Under the pieces are notes generated by a model. It was not told where the DNA came from and did not search any database. It saw only the letters and a program-made list of their open reading frames with translations. Both the position numbers and the translations under genes were made by a program. A stretch of 13,844 bases of DNA from Bryobacterales bacterium. Lineage in GTDB: Bacteria > Acidobacteriota > Terriglobia > Bryobacterales > Bryobacteraceae. The stretch lies in NCBI GenBank assembly GCA_025353235.1, contig JANXQZ010000124.1, forward strand, positions 1-13,844, written 5' to 3'. Shown one piece after another: positions 1 to 8,187 of this stretch (position 1 is the first letter of the stretch; each line of letters opens with the position of its first letter).

Positions 1-846
1 GTTGTTCCGCCCGCCCAGTTGCTCGCTTCCGGAACTTTAAACGTGATTGTTTCGAACCCGGCGCCGGGAGGGGACTCACCGCCTGTGCCTGTTCCCGTAG
101 GAAACGTGCCCAGCATTCAGGCAGTTGGCAATGTGGGCAGCTATGCGACTGCATCGGTGAGTCCCGGCGAGCTGATTACGATCTTCGGCTCGAATATCGG
201 TCCTGCTACGCCAGCGAGCATGAGCGTGACGAATGGCTTCGTGAATACGACTCTGGGAGGCGTAACGGTGTCCCTTGATAATCAGGCTGCGCCTTTGCTG
301 TATGTCAGCCAGAGCCAGGTCACTATCCAGGTGCCGTACGAAGTCACACTAGGGGCTGGCAAGCAATTATCCATAACAAATGGGACGAATGCTCCTGCCA
401 CCGCTACGGTGAGCATCGCGGCCACCGCTCCAGGGCTCTTCACCGCTGACGGCTCGGGTGTCGGTCCAGCAGCGGCTCTGAATTTCAGCGCTACGACGGG
501 GTACACGCTGAACACTGCATCCAGCCCGGCTAAGCTGGGCGATACTATTCTTCTCTATTTGACGGGCGAGGGTGATTACAACCTGACCACGACGCCGCGC
601 ACCGGCTTAGTTGTCCCGGTTGCTATGAGTCCGCTGCCTCAGTTGAATCCGCTGCCGACGGTGACGATCGGCGGAGCTGCCGCGACCGTGAGCTATGCGG
701 GACCTCTTCCCGGGTCGATTCTCGGATTGCTGCAGGTGAATGTGGTGGTGCCGGCAACGGCTGCCACGGGCCAAGCGGTCCCGCTGGTAGTCACCGTCGG
801 GGGCACCGTTGCCCAGACGGGCGTGACGCTGTCAGTGCATCCGTAG
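1..846 (+). CDS. Secreted protein with Solibacter-type C-terminal domain (TIGR03437), 5' truncated
   Basis: The frame is open from base 1, so the gene begins before the window; the TTG at 19 is only an internal codon. The visible 281 residues start with the end of an Ig/IPT-like strand region ('TLNVIVSNPAPGG'), followed by a Pro/Val-rich linker (about residues 30-40). The rest is a TIGR03437-type domain, with 'VSPGELITIFGSNIGP', 'APLLYVSQSQVTIQVPYE', 'TAPGLFTADGSG' and 'GDTILLYLTGEGD' in the usual order. This domain ends many large exported proteins of Solibacter-group Acidobacteria; its function is unknown. The same domain ends the protein at 10352-13390. The protein is probably exported, but its signal peptide lies outside the window. 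The next gene starts 11 bases after the TAG stop, so the two may be cotranscribed. Domain assignment is confident; the role is unknown. Confidence 0.9.
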   Translation, partial: VVPPAQLLASGTLNVIVSNPAPGGDSPPVPVPVGNVPSIQAVGNVGSYATASVSPGELITIFGSNIGPATPASMSVTNGFVNTTLGGVTVSLDNQAAPLLYVSQSQVTIQVPYEVTLGAGKQLSITNGTNAPATATVSIAATAPGLFTADGSGVGPAAALNFSATTGYTLNTASSPAKLGDTILLYLTGEGDYNLTTTPRTGLVVPVAMSPLPQLNPLPTVTIGGAAATVSYAGPLPGSILGLLQVNVVVPATAATGQAVPLVVTVGGTVAQTGVTLSVHP

Positions 847-857
847 TAATCTCGCTA

Positions 858-2477
858 ATGCTCAAGGCTATCCGGGTCGATAAGCTATGCGTGGCTTCCC
901 TGGCAAGCACGATTGGATCGTCCTCACGTTGGCAACGACTTCTTATTCCGTCGTTCTCAGACTGTTTCTTTGTCGCAGTGCTTATCTGGCTTTTCGCGGC
1001 CAGCGCGGGCGGATGGTCATCTCTCTTGCTGGACGGGGATGCCGGCTGGCATATTCGGACGGGTGAATACATTCTCGCTCACGGCCAAATCCCCACGCAC
1101 GATATCTTCTCGTTCAGCCGTCCAGACGCGCCGTGGTTCGCTTGGGAGTGGCTCTCCGATGTGATCTACGCCTCATTGTTCAGAGCGGCTGGGCTGAAGG
1201 GAGTCGTGCTGCTGGCTGGCATATTGATCGCTCTGTTTTCGACCATTATTCTAAGATTCGCGCTCTGGCGCGGTGCAAACCCGATGGTTGCGGTGCCCCT
1301 CACCTTGCTGGCCGTGGGGAGTTCGACGATTCACTTTCTGGCACGGCCCCACCTGTTCACGCTCTTGCTCTTGCCCTTGGCCTTGTGGCTTGTCGAAATG
1401 GATCGTCGCTCGCCCGGGCGCAGACTCTGGCTCTTGATTCCACTCACCTCGGTATGGACGAATCTGCACGGCGGCTTCGTCTTATTTCTGGCCCTTCTCG
1501 CTTTGCTGGTTGCGGGACTTGCGGTTGAATCATGGATGCGACAACCGCGGAGATCTCAGATCCTGCGCTATTCGATTCTGCTGGCGGGATGCTCGCTTGC
1601 CACGCTCGTTAACCCATTCGGGCTGGGACTTCACCGGCACATCCTTGAATACCTGCACGCCGACTGGATCCGAAACATGGTTCAGGAGTTTCAAGCGCCG
1701 ACATTCCGGTCGGAGGGTCAAATCCAGTTTGAACTGCTCCTGATCCTCGGATTGCTGGTCTCGGCTATTTTGCTGGTGCAAAGGCGGGCCGTCGAACCGC
1801 TTTGGATCATCTTCCTGGCTCATTCTTCGCTCACAAGCGTGCGCCACGCACCCTTGTATGCCGCAATAGCGAGCCCAATTCTGGCGGCCGAGCTCACCGC
1901 CCTTTGGCGACAAACGATAAGCTTGAAGAGAAATAATTCCTTCAGCCAAATTTTATATCAAGTTGGGAAAGATCTGGAACCGATGTTTCGCCGCACTACC
2001 ACGTGGGGAGCTCTGGCATTCTGCATCATCCTCATCGCGACTCCGCCGAGCGCCTGGCCGATCAATTTTCCAAAAGAAATTTTCCCGGTTGAGATGATCC
2101 ATCGGCATTCTGAGAGGCTGTCTGCGGGCCGAACTTTTACAACTGACCAGTGGGCCGATTACCTGATCTTCTCGTTCTATCCGCAGCAGAGGGTATTTGT
2201 CGACGGGCGGAGCGACTTCTACGGCGAGGCAATGGGGCGAGAATACCTTGAGCTCTTACAAGGCGGATTTTCTACTGAAAAAATTCTGAAGCGCTACTCT
2301 TTCGATACGCTGCTCATCCCAGTGAGTAGCCCGCTTTCCCAGGTGCTGAAAGGCAGAGCTGGTTGGAGCGTGCTTGAGGACGACGGTCGCGCAATTTTGT
2401 TTGCGGCGCGCGGATCGAGCCGGGAAGAGACCCAGCCGAAGCCTAATGAAAAGGCCCAGTACAGCCGAAGGTTATAA
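858..2477 (+). CDS. Polytopic membrane protein, GT-C glycosyltransferase-like
   Basis: This 539-residue protein has about 9-10 hydrophobic segments, the first at about residues 36-57. Right after it comes 'LLLDGDAGWHIRTGEYILAH' (D59, D61), an acidic first periplasmic loop like that of GT-C glycosyltransferases (PMT/ArnT/GT39 and GT83 type), which use lipid-linked sugar donors. Later conserved-looking motifs are 'FLARPHLFTLL', 'TNLHGGFVLF', 'LVNPFG' and 'RHAPLYAAI'. A C-terminal non-membrane part holds 'TTDQWADYLIFSF' and 'VFVDGRSDFYG'. Proteins of this layout occur in many Acidobacteria and Deltaproteobacteria, generally without a characterised function. The glycosyltransferase reading is inference from topology and the acidic loop; no sugar or acceptor can be named. 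The start is uncertain: ATG 858 has no clear Shine-Dalgarno, and a later start before the first membrane span is possible. It precedes the Tad genes, so pilin or surface glycosylation is conceivable but unproven. Confidence 0.8.
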   Translation: MLKAIRVDKLCVASLASTIGSSSRWQRLLIPSFSDCFFVAVLIWLFAASAGGWSSLLLDGDAGWHIRTGEYILAHGQIPTHDIFSFSRPDAPWFAWEWLSDVIYASLFRAAGLKGVVLLAGILIALFSTIILRFALWRGANPMVAVPLTLLAVGSSTIHFLARPHLFTLLLLPLALWLVEMDRRSPGRRLWLLIPLTSVWTNLHGGFVLFLALLALLVAGLAVESWMRQPRRSQILRYSILLAGCSLATLVNPFGLGLHRHILEYLHADWIRNMVQEFQAPTFRSEGQIQFELLLILGLLVSAILLVQRRAVEPLWIIFLAHSSLTSVRHAPLYAAIASPILAAELTALWRQTISLKRNNSFSQILYQVGKDLEPMFRRTTTWGALAFCIILIATPPSAWPINFPKEIFPVEMIHRHSERLSAGRTFTTDQWADYLIFSFYPQQRVFVDGRSDFYGEAMGREYLELLQGGFSTEKILKRYSFDTLLIPVSSPLSQVLKGRAGWSVLEDDGRAILFAARGSSREETQPKPNEKAQYSRRL

Positions 2478-2496
2478 CAGGAGATCGAAGCCAGTC

Positions 2497-2736
2497 ATGA
2501 AACACGGGAGAATTCAGTCCAGATCATTATCCACCGCAGCACGCAGGAGTTCGCCTATGGCTCAAATTCCGATTGAATGGATTGGCGGGGATGCATGGCG
2601 GCTGCCTTCCGGTAAAGCTCTTTCTGAATTTGCCTTGCAGGCTGGTTTCCTCGCGCCTCTTCTGCTGAGAGCGGAAACCACCCAGGCAGCGAGTTGCACC
2701 GCCAGGGTGTCACCGGAAATTCGGGACACGCTCTGA
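2497..2736 (+). CDS. Doubtful small ORF (79 aa) before the prepilin peptidase
   Basis: An ATG at 2497 opens 79 codons that end in TGA at 2734-2736, two bases before the ATG of the prepilin peptidase gene. That spacing would suit translational coupling. An AGGAG lies upstream at about 2479-2483, but its spacing of roughly 13 bases is long. An internal ATG opens at 'MAQIPIEWIGG'. The product has a basic N-terminus and a short moderately hydrophobic stretch ('FALQAGFLAPLLL'). I recognise no family, and it has no prepilin cleavage motif (G/E followed by a hydrophobic run). It fills the only sizeable space (2478-2738) between the GT-C-like gene and the Tad operon. The space could equally be a leader region with no gene. 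Confidence 0.25.
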   Translation: MKHGRIQSRSLSTAARRSSPMAQIPIEWIGGDAWRLPSGKALSEFALQAGFLAPLLLRAETTQAASCTARVSPEIRDTL

Positions 2737-2738
2737 CG

Positions 2739-3230
2739 ATGGCGAAGATCTGGATTGCCACACTGATCGGGCTCGCGGCCATTGTAGACGATCTCACTCG
2801 GCGCCGGATCTCAAATTGGATTCCAACAGTCGCCTTACTAGCGGGGCTAGGTCTGCAAATCGCGCAACACGGCTGGCGAGGCGGCTTCTCAGGAGTGCTT
2901 GGGGCATTGACGGGCGGCGCTGTTTTTCTCATCTTCTACCTGTTCGGCGGCATGGGAGCCGGCGATATTAAGCTGATGGCTGGGTTTGGGGCTATCCTAG
3001 GGGCAACCGGTATCCTGGAAGCCTCGCTTTGGACTGCGGCCTGCGGCGGGATACTGGCTGCGGGCGTCCTGCTGTTCGGCATGCTTCGGGCTAGATGGCG
3101 CAAAGGCCGATCGCGAAACTCGGGAGATGCGGAATGTCTCCAGTTAGCACCCCAGGTGCGGCTAGATTCTATTCCTTACGCTCCGGCCATTGCGGCGGGC
3201 GTTTGGCTTAGCCTTGTGTCGAATGCCTGA
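2739..3230 (+). CDS. cpaA: Prepilin peptidase CpaA/TadV (A24 family)
   Basis: This 163-residue inner-membrane aspartyl protease would remove the leader of Flp-type prepilins and TadE/F-like pseudopilins. Both catalytic motifs of the A24 family are present. 'DDLTRRRISN' carries D18 and matches the family's D-x5-I-x-N pattern. 'GMGAGD' at residues 71-76 is the GxGD motif, with D76. The rest is mostly hydrophobic helices, including about residues 28-42, 50-69 and 94-115. The length fits the short TadV/CpaA type, which lacks the N-terminal methyltransferase part of PilD. I chose ATG 2739 because it opens directly into the first membrane helix; an in-frame TTG at 2694 would add 15 unlikely residues. 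It is the first gene of the Tad operon. No pilin substrate is encoded in the window. Confidence 0.9.
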   Translation: MAKIWIATLIGLAAIVDDLTRRRISNWIPTVALLAGLGLQIAQHGWRGGFSGVLGALTGGAVFLIFYLFGGMGAGDIKLMAGFGAILGATGILEASLWTAACGGILAAGVLLFGMLRARWRKGRSRNSGDAECLQLAPQVRLDSIPYAPAIAAGVWLSLVSNA

Positions 3231-3273
3231 ATCGTTGAGAATAATCGCGCTAATTTGCCACTCAAAGAGAGGT

Positions 3274-3278
3274 AAGGA
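3274..3278 (+). promoter_or_regulatory. Ribosome binding site of cpaB
   Basis: AAGGA lies 8 bases before the ATG at 3287, in the 56-base gap after cpaA. This is the widest gap inside the Tad operon and supports the chosen start. I found no convincing promoter in the gap: TTGAGA at 3235 and TAATTT at 3251 are only 10 bases apart. Confidence 0.6.
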
Positions 3279-3286
3279 AAGACTAG

Positions 3287-4192
3287 ATGGACCGAAGATT
3301 TCTGACCGTATTGGGAGTGAGCCTGCTATTCGCTCTCGTTATTTCGAGCGTTTTCTATCAAATGACTTCGCGTGCAGGCGGGTCGAAGAAAGGCGAGCAG
3401 AGCGATATGCGCGACGTTGTGCTGGCCTCCAAGCCCATTGGTGTCGGCGTCAGCGTCAGGCTTACGGACGTCAAGATCGGCAAGACGCCCAGCGCGGCCT
3501 TTCCCAAGGGTGCCTTTTCAAAGGTGGAAGAAGTGATTGACAGGCCGGTGACGAGCGGCATACTCATGGATGAGCCGATCCTGGAAGGAAGGCTGGCCGT
3601 CCGCGGAAGCGGATTGGGCCTGGCGCCGATCATTCCGGTTGGCATGCGAGCGGTTACGGTGAGAGTGAACGACGTTGCCGGCGTGGCTGGTTTTGTCCTG
3701 CCCGGCATGCGAGTGGATGTGCTGGTAACGGGCCGTCCCCCCGAGTCCAATGGGACCATGACGGCAACCTGTCTTCAAAATATTTTGGTGTTGTCAGCAG
3801 GAACCACCATGCAGGCAGACTCGCGAGGGCAGGCAATTCAAGCGCCCACGGTTACGCTGCTTGTTTCGCCTGAGCAGGCGGAAACGCTTACTTTGGCGAA
3901 CAGCGAGGGGCACATCCAGCTCGTTCTGCGAAACGGAAGCGATCAGACTATTGAGAAGACGCCCGGCCGGGACCTGTCCGAGTTATACGGAGTCCGCCGA
4001 AGTCCGCCACCCAAAGAACCTTCCATGCTGCCGCGACCGACACCCCAGTTCCGACCTGCAGCGGTGTCGGCTGCACCCCTAATGCCGCTCCCCCCGGCTC
4101 CCGCCCCGCCCGATCAGATCATCGTGATCAGAGGGACCCAAAAGACTGTTGAAACGGTCGGAGTTCATCCCGGCGAAGGTGCAAAACAATGA
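3287..4192 (+). CDS. cpaB: Flp pilus assembly protein CpaB/RcpC
   Basis: This is a 301-residue periplasmic component of the Tad pilus, thought to work with the secretin. An uncleaved signal anchor lies at about residues 6-24. A SAF-like domain follows at about 42-102 ('DVVLASKPIGVGVSV' through 'GILMDEPILEGRL'). The RcpC/CpaB domain (about 112-225) contains the hallmark 'VAGFVLPGMRVDVLVTG' (133-149) and 'TVTLLVSPEQAETLTLA'. A proline-rich stretch (about 239-276) separates this core from a short C-terminal 'IIVIRGTQKTVETV' segment, which resembles the conserved tail of many CpaB proteins. The proline-rich linker may span periplasm. The stop overlaps the cpaC start by four bases (ATGA), a sign of translational coupling. 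Family assignment is firm; the linker's role is inference. Confidence 0.93.
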   Translation: MDRRFLTVLGVSLLFALVISSVFYQMTSRAGGSKKGEQSDMRDVVLASKPIGVGVSVRLTDVKIGKTPSAAFPKGAFSKVEEVIDRPVTSGILMDEPILEGRLAVRGSGLGLAPIIPVGMRAVTVRVNDVAGVAGFVLPGMRVDVLVTGRPPESNGTMTATCLQNILVLSAGTTMQADSRGQAIQAPTVTLLVSPEQAETLTLANSEGHIQLVLRNGSDQTIEKTPGRDLSELYGVRRSPPPKEPSMLPRPTPQFRPAAVSAAPLMPLPPAPAPPDQIIVIRGTQKTVETVGVHPGEGAKQ

Positions 4193-5571
4193 AGAGCAAG
4201 ACAGGTTTTCGGTCGGGAGTGTCCTGGCTTTGCTTGTTCTTTTCCATGACCGTGGCGGCTACGTCGCAGTCGAGCCCGGAAGAAGTTAGGCTGACGGTCG
4301 GTAAGAGCATCGTAATCGACTACCCTGCCGATATCGCAAGAATTTCGACGAGCAACGCAGAAATTGTGGACGCATCTCCCGTTACCACAAGAGAAATCTT
4401 GATCCATGGAAAGGCCTTTGGAACCGTCACTCTCGTCGTCTGGAGCAAGTCCGGCCAGCGAAACTTTTACAACGTGACGGTTGAGCAAAACATTGAACCG
4501 CTGCGAAAGCTGCTGAAAGAGACGTTCCCTCGCGAACAGATCCAAGCACAGTCGTCGCGTGACTCGGTTTCGCTGACGGGGCGAGCGTCAACAAAAGATG
4601 TCGCGGACCGGGCTACGGCATTAGCTGCGGCTTTTGGAAAGACCGTGGTGAACAATTTGCAGATCGATGCCCCCCCGGTTCAAAAACAAATTCTGCTTCG
4701 AGTTAAATTCGCCGAACTAGACCGTAGCGCAGCAAACCAATTCGCTGTGAATATCATCTCGACGGGCGCGGGAAATACGCTTGGGAGGGTAACCACCGGG
4801 CAGAGTCCGGCCCCTTCCATTAGCGCACTGAATGGCACCATCGGCGGAGCAGTTGCAGGCACCGCGACCAGCTTCACCGTGAGCGACGCCCTGAACATCT
4901 TTGCGTTCCGCCCCGACCTGAATCTGGGCATACTCCTCAAGGCTTTGCAGAGCTCCAGCGTGCTCCAAATTTTAGCCGAGCCGAACTTAGTCACGACCAA
5001 TGGCAAAGAGGCCAGTTTCGTGGTCGGTGGCGAGTTTCCCGTCCCAGTGCTACAGGGCGGAGCCAACACCGGCTCTGTCACCATTCAATTTAGGGAATTT
5101 GGAGTAAGGCTCTCATTTAATCCTGTAATCACGGAGAACAACACGATCCGCATGCATGTAAAACCGGAAGTCTCGGCTCTCGATTTTGCGAATGCCGTAA
5201 CTTTTAACGGTTTTACAATTCCTGCCCTATCGACCAGGAAGATGGAGACCGATATTGAATTAGGAGAGGGACAGAGCTTCGTGATTGCCGGTCTGATTGA
5301 CAATCGGGTGCGCGAGTCGCTGGCGAGAGTGCCGGGACTGTCGAATCTTCCCATTCTCGGATATCTATTCCGAAGCAGGGAATTTACCAAATCGAACACG
5401 GAACTGATCATTATGGTAACGCCGGAAATCACGACACCCCTACTGCCCTCAGACCCGAAGCCCTCAATCGAAATGCCGCATGAATTCATGACCACGCTGA
5501 CGCCAAATCCAGAGAAGTCCGCGCACGATCCCGGTAACGGCCAGAAAGCCGGCGGTCGAAAGCAGAAGTAG
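4189..5571 (+). CDS. cpaC: Tad secretin CpaC/RcpA (outer-membrane channel)
   Basis: This 460-residue protein forms the outer-membrane pore through which the Flp pilus passes. An N-terminal export signal lies at about residues 1-25. Next is the pilus-type N-terminal domain (about 30-100, 'VRLTVGKSIVIDYP'), then a BON-like region (about 103-160, 'VSLTGRASTKDVADRA'). The secretin core (about 165-415) contains 'ILAEPNLVTTNGKEASFVVG' (261-280) and the signature 'VPGLSNLPILGYLFRS' (381-396). A polar tail rich in Pro and Lys follows (about 420-460). No lipobox is visible. GAAGG at 4175-4179, inside the end of cpaB, gives a 9-base spacing to the ATG. The length is typical of the family. No TadD-like pilotin is found nearby, so secretin assembly probably depends on factors encoded elsewhere. 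Confidence 0.95.
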   Translation: MKSKTGFRSGVSWLCLFFSMTVAATSQSSPEEVRLTVGKSIVIDYPADIARISTSNAEIVDASPVTTREILIHGKAFGTVTLVVWSKSGQRNFYNVTVEQNIEPLRKLLKETFPREQIQAQSSRDSVSLTGRASTKDVADRATALAAAFGKTVVNNLQIDAPPVQKQILLRVKFAELDRSAANQFAVNIISTGAGNTLGRVTTGQSPAPSISALNGTIGGAVAGTATSFTVSDALNIFAFRPDLNLGILLKALQSSSVLQILAEPNLVTTNGKEASFVVGGEFPVPVLQGGANTGSVTIQFREFGVRLSFNPVITENNTIRMHVKPEVSALDFANAVTFNGFTIPALSTRKMETDIELGEGQSFVIAGLIDNRVRESLARVPGLSNLPILGYLFRSREFTKSNTELIIMVTPEITTPLLPSDPKPSIEMPHEFMTTLTPNPEKSAHDPGNGQKAGGRKQK

Positions 5572-5605
5572 CGTCGCGCCGCTGCAAACGTCTTGAAGAG
5601 GATCC

Positions 5606-6799
5606 ATGGAGCCGCAAAGAGGGGCAAGAGTTTCGGAACTATCGGCTATTTTAATTGCGCCGGATAGAGGATTGGCCGAGCAGTTTACCGAGACCCTGCA
5701 CCACTCGCGGGCTTTTCAGATACTGGTAGATCTGAAGGCCTACCCTTCCGGGCACGCTCTTGGGATCAAGCTCAGACAGGTGCGGCCCGATGTTGTTCTT
5801 CTTGACGTGGCTTCAAATCAGCAAGCTGCCACCGAACTGCTCCGCTACCTGGCCGCGCTCGATCCCCCAGTCCACGTCGTTGGTTTAAGTCAGGAAAACG
5901 ATCCTGACCTTTTGCTCAAAACTCTTCGGCTCGGTGCAAGCGAGTTTCTCCACGCGCCGTTCGACGTAGGTAGTCAGAGCGAAGCAGTTCTCCAACTGCT
6001 GCGGCTTCGGCAGCCCGACCCGGTTTCCTCGGCTCAGCCGGGAATAGTAACTGTTTTCTCGAGCACTAAGCCTGGTTCCGGAGCTTCAACGCTGGCCATC
6101 CAGACAGCTTTCGCCCTTCGCAGACTTACAGGAAGCAGAGTTTTGCTAGCCGACTGTGATCTGTTAGGGGGGACGGTAGGGTTCTATTCTAGCCTGGGTC
6201 GTCCGGAAGGTCTGCTAGACGCGCTTCGAAGTGCTGACAGCCTAACGTTTTCCCTATGGTCTTCCTTTGTGTCTGATTTGGGCGGGCTGGATGTATTGGC
6301 CGGACCGGATGGACCCTATACCGCCGCAATCGATTCCCCCAGCCTGAACGCCGTGCTCGAGTTCGCTCGCATGCACTACGACTGGATATTTATCGATCTG
6401 CCGGTTGTATTTCAGCGCTGGAGCTTAATGGTATTGTCCAACTCGGATCAGGCCTTGCTTGTGTCCACGTCGGAGCTGGCTAGTCTCCACTTAGCCCGAA
6501 AGGCGGTCCGCCTTCTTGGCCAGCTAGGCTTTCCCAAGGACCGATTTCAAATGCTCCTCAACCGTGTTAATCGGCGAGAGGAAATCGGCCGCGCGAGCAT
6601 TGAAGAGCTGCTTGAGCACTCCATCTATTCGGAGCTTCCCAACGACTACTTTTCGCTCAACAAAGTGGCCACCCTCGGGCAGCCAATCGATGCCGGGTCT
6701 GAACTCGGAAAAGCGGTGGACCGGCTCGCTTCACGTTTGTGCGGGGTCTCCGCTCAGAAACCCAAGATGACCGAAACGGGACAGTCTCTCCGTACCTGA
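5606..6799 (+). CDS. cpaE: Tad localisation protein CpaE/TadZ with atypical P-loop
   Basis: The protein has 397 residues. Residues about 12-135 form a receiver-like domain ('RPDVVLLDVAS', with D67 at the phospho-acceptor-like position). Residues about 146-380 form a MinD/ParA-type ATPase fold. The P-loop reads 'STKPGSGAST' (153-162). Canonical MinD-like proteins have KGGxGK(S/T); here the lysine before S/T is replaced by A160, and the second glycine by P156. The early signature-like lysine K155 remains. The switch region 'ADCDLLGGTVGF' (182-193) is well preserved. TadZ/CpaE proteins direct the Tad machine to its cellular site, and degenerate P-loops are known in some TadZ proteins. Nucleotide binding may survive while hydrolysis is weak; that is inference. 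The start is supported by AGAGGA at 5597-5602, though the 3-base spacing is short. Confidence 0.92.
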   Translation: MEPQRGARVSELSAILIAPDRGLAEQFTETLHHSRAFQILVDLKAYPSGHALGIKLRQVRPDVVLLDVASNQQAATELLRYLAALDPPVHVVGLSQENDPDLLLKTLRLGASEFLHAPFDVGSQSEAVLQLLRLRQPDPVSSAQPGIVTVFSSTKPGSGASTLAIQTAFALRRLTGSRVLLADCDLLGGTVGFYSSLGRPEGLLDALRSADSLTFSLWSSFVSDLGGLDVLAGPDGPYTAAIDSPSLNAVLEFARMHYDWIFIDLPVVFQRWSLMVLSNSDQALLVSTSELASLHLARKAVRLLGQLGFPKDRFQMLLNRVNRREEIGRASIEELLEHSIYSELPNDYFSLNKVATLGQPIDAGSELGKAVDRLASRLCGVSAQKPKMTETGQSLRT

Positions 6800-6821
6800 G
6801 ATTTTCCATTGCAAAGCAACC

Positions 6822-8183
6822 ATGTTTCCTAACCTCGAATCCAGATCTCCCCAACAGCTGACTTGGGAGCAGCGCCTTTTAAAAAACGTCACTAGGTCCA
6901 AGTCCTCGCTCAAACCCGAGTACCAGGAGCTAAAGTTTACCTTACATAGAAAGCTCGTCGACAAGATTAATCTCGAAGCGTTGGCCAGCATCGACAACCA
7001 GCGTGTGCGCGGCGAAGTTCGGCAAGCGCTCATCACGCTGATAGACGGCGAGCCAACGTTGCTCAGTTCGCTTGAAAAGCAGCAAATTAGCGACGAGGTG
7101 CTGGACGAGGTTTTCGGTTTGGGTCCTCTTGAGCCCCTGCTCCAGGATCCCACCATCTCCGATATCCTGGTGAACACCCACAAGCAAGTCTATGTGGAGC
7201 GAAAGGGCCTGCTGGAACTGACCAGCGTTACCTTTAGAGATTCCCAACACCTCCTGAGGATTATTGACAAAATCGTCTCGCAGGTAGGTCGGCGAGTGGA
7301 TGAATCCACCCCCATGGTGGATGCGCGCCTGACAGACGGATCGCGCGTGAATGCCATTATCCCGCCCCTCGCGGTCGATGGTCCGCTGCTCTCGATTCGC
7401 CGCTTCAGCACCGACAAGTTGATGCCTCCAGACCTGGTCGAGAAGCGCGCAATGACGCCCGGAATGATGGAACTGCTGGAGGCGGCGGTCAAGGCAAAAC
7501 TCAACATTGTCATCGCTGGTGGGACTGGCGCCGGAAAGACCACTCTGCTCAACGCCCTTTCAGCCTTTATTTCTCCTAAAGAACGAATTGTCACGATCGA
7601 GGACGCCGCTGAGTTGCAATTGAAGCAGCCCCATGTGGCTCGCCTTGAAACGCGCCCAGCCAATCTTGAAGGCACCGGTGCGGTTCGTCAGCGCGAGTTG
7701 CTCGTCAATAGTCTTCGCATGCGCCCAGACAGAATCGTGGTGGGCGAAGTTCGAGGCGAGGAAGCCCTGGATATGCTGCAGGCCATGAATACCGGCCACG
7801 ACGGTTCGTTGACCACGGTACACGCCAATACTCCCCGGGACGCGATTTCCCGCCTGGAGGTGATGGTTTCGCTCGGCGCCTCCAATATGCAGCTAATGTC
7901 CATTCGCCAGCAAATCGCCAGCGCCGTCCATCTGCTGGTGCAGGCGGCGCGCCTGAGCGACGGCTCCCGGCGGGTCATCAACATTACCGAGGTCACTGGA
8001 ATGGAGGGCGATGTAGTCACTTTGCAGGACATCTTCGTCTTCGAAAAGCGAGGGCTGAATGCCGATGGGGCTGTGGTGGGGCGCTTTGCAGCCACAGGTA
8101 TTCGCCCGAAATTCTATGAAAAGCTGCTGTCCGCCGGGATTCGCCTGAGGCCGGACCTGTTTGACGAAGTAGCGGAGATTTGA
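6822..8183 (+). CDS. cpaF: Tad pilus assembly ATPase CpaF/TadA
   Basis: This 453-residue secretion ATPase of the VirB11/GspE superfamily hydrolyses ATP at the inner-membrane face to drive pilin polymerisation. The N-terminal domain (about 30-215) includes 'FGLGPLEPLLQDPTISDILV', typical of CpaF. The catalytic core has Walker A 'GGTGAGKT' (233-240), an Asp box 'TIEDAAELQL' (258-267), Walker B-like 'RIVVGEVRG' (304-312) and a His box 'GHDGSLTTVHAN' (325-336). All key residues are intact, in contrast to the neighbouring CpaE. It starts 22 bases after cpaE with little Shine-Dalgarno, and its stop is 4 bases before tadB. Operon membership and sequence agree, so the call is very secure. Confidence 0.97.
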   Translation: MFPNLESRSPQQLTWEQRLLKNVTRSKSSLKPEYQELKFTLHRKLVDKINLEALASIDNQRVRGEVRQALITLIDGEPTLLSSLEKQQISDEVLDEVFGLGPLEPLLQDPTISDILVNTHKQVYVERKGLLELTSVTFRDSQHLLRIIDKIVSQVGRRVDESTPMVDARLTDGSRVNAIIPPLAVDGPLLSIRRFSTDKLMPPDLVEKRAMTPGMMELLEAAVKAKLNIVIAGGTGAGKTTLLNALSAFISPKERIVTIEDAAELQLKQPHVARLETRPANLEGTGAVRQRELLVNSLRMRPDRIVVGEVRGEEALDMLQAMNTGHDGSLTTVHANTPRDAISRLEVMVSLGASNMQLMSIRQQIASAVHLLVQAARLSDGSRRVINITEVTGMEGDVVTLQDIFVFEKRGLNADGAVVGRFAATGIRPKFYEKLLSAGIRLRPDLFDEVAEI

Positions 8184-8187
8184 ATCT

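Noticed and set aside
19..21. TTG as a start codon for the first gene
   Set aside because: The same frame is open from base 1 and encodes plausible Ig/IPT-like sequence before this codon, so the gene is truncated by the window edge.
2555..2932. Long open frame on the minus strand across the start of the prepilin peptidase gene
   Set aside because: The product is a low-complexity, Arg/Pro/Ser-rich shadow opposite a gene with clear catalytic motifs. The same holds for other minus-strand frames opposite the Tad genes.
3235..3256. Promoter-like TTGAGA and TAATTT before cpaB
   Set aside because: The 10-base spacing is too short, and the position inside an operon makes a separate promoter unnecessary.
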